Assembly: GCF_040581485.1 (NCBI RefSeq)
Contig: NC_090131.1
Coordinates: forward strand, 19,046,532 to 19,110,531
Length of the DNA: 64,000 bases
DNA from: Linepithema humile
Lineage: Eukaryota > Arthropoda > Insecta > Hymenoptera > Formicidae
Direction of reading: 5' to 3'
This document shows positions 60,817-64,000 of the stretch, one piece after another. Positions within the stretch are counted from its first letter, which is position 1. Each line of letters opens with the position of its first letter. The notes under the pieces were generated by a model. It saw nothing but the letters and a program-made list of their open reading frames with translations, had not been told where the DNA came from and searched no databases. Made by a program: the position numbers and the translations under genes.

Positions 60817-61093
60817 GAAGTCTGAGAGCTTTAACAATTGCGATGTGTCAGGTTTCTTTTTGTGAAATAAACCTACGCTTATCAAGATAATTTATTTAAT
60901 TAATTAATAAATCGAAGATTTATCTAAAATTTGTCCTTCAGCCTCGAATTTATTCCATCTCGCAACGCATAAAGTAATAATCTTCCGAGAGCAAATGAAT
61001 CCGGCAGCTCCGGCAATAATGCATAATGAATAATACATAACGAATGAACGGAGGCCACTTTTTAAAAGACAGCGCGTGCAATCGAAGAAGTTC
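60817..61093. other. spacer between duplication copies
   Basis: AT-rich unique sequence (60840-61040) with TAAT-rich runs. No gene recognised. Confidence 0.6.
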
Positions 61094-61391
61094 CCTCTTG
61101 CCCAAGAGGAAAGAGGGACGCACGAATCGACTCGGATGCGGACGGGATGCGCGAATACTTTTTCTCTTCGGCATTTATCACCCAGCAACAGCGCCAGTTT
61201 ACGCACTTTTTAGGCCGCGTTTGTGTGCGTCGAAGATGAATGAAGGAGAGAAGGGAAGCTGCGGACGACCGCGAGCATTTCGACGGAGATGCAACGTGCG
61301 CGCAAACGGTATCGGGTTAATGAATGTAGATTTCGTACCGCGGCGAGCAACAGGTATCGATAGTCGGAAATTTGTCTCTGCGTCGAGATAT
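61094..61391 (+). repeat. diverged direct duplication, copy 2
   Basis: Counterpart of 60463-60816. The best-kept blocks are GGCATTTATCACCC (61170), GCGCCAGTTTACGCACTTTT and ATCGATAGTCGGAAATTTGT (61356). No terminal repeats or target duplication, so a simple segmental duplication is more likely than transposition. Confidence 0.88.
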
Positions 61392-64000
61392 TAAGTTACC
61401 AGCGTCGCGTGTATGGGTGGAACATCGTACGTTCGCTTCAGACGTACGCGTGTGCGAGTTTTTGATTGCGCGATCTTCAAAAACAGAGAGAAGTTCTCTT
61501 AATCCCTCCGAAATATCATTTGCGCTGTAAAATAGTAGCCCGCGGCGATATGTCTCTCGCTTTTATTGCACTATATACGAGCAGTTGTATTGTTGCGATA
61601 GAAGTTGTAACAAATAGAACCCAAATTAGACTGTCAATTTTTACGAATTTAAAAAACATCGCTTCATTAAAAACATCGCTTCAAGTTGCGAGCCGCTTTT
61701 GAAATTGTTAATTGAAAATAAACATTATACCGGCACTGACACCGAGATAAAAAAAGCAACACAAAGTAAATAAAAAAAATTTATCGTGGAATCCGGCGCC
61801 GTAATAGAAATCACCGCTGTATGCATACAGGATATTTTCTGCAACGTGACGCGGAACACGATATCGATTGATTTATCTCGCTCGATTCGACGAGTGCGAT
61901 GACTGGCCGCTGAGGACCTCGTTCCTCGCAAACCTAATGACGCGCTGGCTTCTCGGCTGAGCGGCTGATTAAAAATGGCATAACGAAAGAAGATGCACCG
62001 CCCGTTACAATGGCTGCTGAGAAAAGATGAGGGGAGAAAGAAGAGAAGCAGCGAAGAGAGGTCGAGACGCGAGCTCCGGTCTCGCGGTGGAGTTTAGTTT
62101 TTTAAGCGATCAATCACCCGTTCTACAAGAAATACATATCCCACCCTACCGAAACAAGCAGCAAGTTAGAAGCAGCGGAGGAAGGAAGGAGACAATGAGA
62201 GAAAACGAAGGCGATCTGGTTTGTGGAAGAGAGAAGGAAGAGAAAAAAAAAGAAAAACAGGTGAAAGAGTTAAAGGAAGAAGGAGGTTAACCGACGATCC
62301 GGCCACCAAATCATCATTATTAAACGCTCCATTGAACGCTCTCATGTATTATAACGAGCGAGCAGCTCGTCGGCCACCGACACGAATTCTTAGCCCGTGT
62401 CGTCGTCGAATACAGAATTTCTACGTTCGCGAAGCGTGTGTAAGAAGAGGAAAATGCCACTGCCGCTTGCATTTATTTCACGGTGATTGCTCGATCTTTT
62501 ACAGCGTTGATTTATCGCCGGGCGCTCAATAATAGCTTCGCAACGCGGTGAGAAACGATTTCTTGTATTAGATAGGCCTCATCAACCGATAAATACGTCT
62601 AATTCTTTCGAACTGAAAGCCACATCGGGCGTAATGTATCGGGTCTTCCTCCACTTTCTTCCAACTAAGGATATCAAAAATAGATCTTGCATCTGAACAC
62701 AACTCAAAATTAATCGAAGAATCAAAAGGCTATAAACTTTAATTACCAACTCTCGAACGTTGTCCATTTGTCCATATCGTTCATTCGTCCGTTCGTAGTC
62801 ATAATAAAAATTTACTTTTACACCCTTGGGACGGGAGGTAGGAGCGAGCGGATGTAAGATAATGTTTTGTCTCGAGCAATATAAACAGTCGCGACTGGGA
62901 AATAAACCATCTGTAGAAATAGGTACAAATGGACTCGAATATATTTGTCGGGCAATGATTACAAGAGGTAACTGAATAAATAAAATTTCGTTATAATAGA
63001 AAATTAAATATTATTGAATTTATTATTCACATTTATTGCAGAGATTATGCAAAACATTGCGCGCGATATCTTTGTGTGTACGTGTGTTTGTGAATAGTTT
63101 TATATATACAAAAATTCTACATATAGAATTATTTGCAAACTCCGACTGTAATAAAAAAATTACTTTTAGACTTGCAATTAATCTTGAAAACATTAACTTT
63201 TCAATTCGAAACTTCATGACACTATAACGCAATTCGCTGATTTTAATCGCTTAGCCACGGCGCAACATGAGAATAATTTCGACGAAATAGAAAATTGGCT
63301 CCACCGCACTGAGAAAGTAATTTCGAGAAACTGCAGCATAAATCTCGTTATGCGCAACAGCACGCGTGATAACATAACGAAAACCATTCGTGAGCATTCC
63401 ATACATCAAGCGGGAACAATCGCTGTTCTGGCAGGCAGCAACGATTTCCTCGCAAATTGCTTCTTGGTCCACCTCTTCAGGTCTCGCTTTCTCTTCGTTT
63501 TTCTCCCTTTTTTCTCTCTCTTTCTTTATCATCGGCCAGCAATTCTCTTTTTTTCGCGGTCTCCTCCTTCTTCCTCGGTTATCCCAGACGTCGTCCATGC
63601 GTCCCCCTAAGGTCGTCGGTCCGTCGATCCTCAGGATCCTCTCGCCAGATTCCTCTCCCTCGCCGAGGGATAATAATAAAATATCACAATCATCACGGCT
63701 AACTACTGTTTCATTAAACGATTAATTAACCCACGATATATTACGTAGATAGCGCCGACGATTCCCCTCCTCCATTCCATCGCTCACTGATTGCTTCTAT
63801 AGTGCCTACGGTAATGCTTGCGATGCGGCCCGGTGGCAGCGGTCTCTTCCTTCTTTCCATCTTCCTCCCCTTTCCCTCTTTCCTTCATTTTCGGCGCCCT
63901 GCCCTCCTTTCGTCTTTATGTCTAGAGATATCGGGAACCCATTTGAAGTCTATACGCCTCTTCGTCGATACGCCCATACATGGGCAACGTAACGGATGAT
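61392..64000. other. no recognisable gene
   Basis: Purine-rich at 62020-62290 and 58-bp pyrimidine-rich stretches at 63480-63580 and 63840-63920. AT-rich at 62780-63200. Open frames reach 115 codons and are unrecognised. The window ends without a gene boundary. Confidence 0.58.

Overview
The window looks like nuclear DNA of an insect, most likely a hymenopteran such as an ant. The evidence is indirect. CpG is not depleted and is often dense, AT-rich troughs alternate with CpG-rich blocks, (CT)n/(GA)n microsatellites are frequent, and short TA-flanked inverted-repeat elements of the Tc1/mariner type are present. No ribosomal, tRNA or conserved protein-coding gene could be recognised. The open frames are short, overlap on both strands, and often come from microsatellites. 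The whole 64 kb reads as intergenic or intronic sequence. Which of these it is cannot be decided from the window.

Layout. 1-8.4 kb: unique non-coding DNA with a strong hairpin (2557-2589), a degenerate repeat family at 3.3-5.0 kb and a duplicated ~95-bp segment at 5769/6608. 8.4-13.6 kb: the most gene-like part. It holds a pair of homologous minus-strand segments (8.78-8.95 and 13.35-13.55 kb), each ending in a strong splice donor. A 43-nt exon candidate with strong splice sites (8492-8534) lies downstream of both, and a five-copy 216-bp satellite (9088-10165) lies between them. This fits one minus-strand transcript with two alternative, probably untranslated first exons. 13.6-32 kb: unique sequence with trinucleotide arrays at 15.1 and 20.6 kb, a GC-rich promoter-like block at 20.3-22.8 kb and a 120-bp MITE at 31938-32057. 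32-39.3 kb: microsatellite-rich, with CT tracts followed by GA tracts, including a 131-bp GA/GATA array. 39.3-44.2 kb: nothing recognisable.

44.2-47.0 kb: an old head-to-head inverted duplication with arms of about 0.9-1 kb. Related sub-repeats occur in the same order in both arms, and both arms carry a GTGAGT splice donor at the same place, pointing outward. The space between them holds a perfect CRE palindrome (TGACGTCA), so it could be a bidirectional promoter with two diverging spliced transcripts. A foldback-type transposon relic is the main alternative.

47-64 kb: mostly unique sequence with a 43-bp alternating purine-pyrimidine tract at 51.95 kb, two more TA-flanked inverted-repeat elements (55964-56045 and 59576-60027), and a ~330-bp diverged direct duplication at 60.46-60.82 and 61.09-61.39 kb.

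All transcript statements are inferences from splice-site quality and homology between copies. No expression or database evidence was available.
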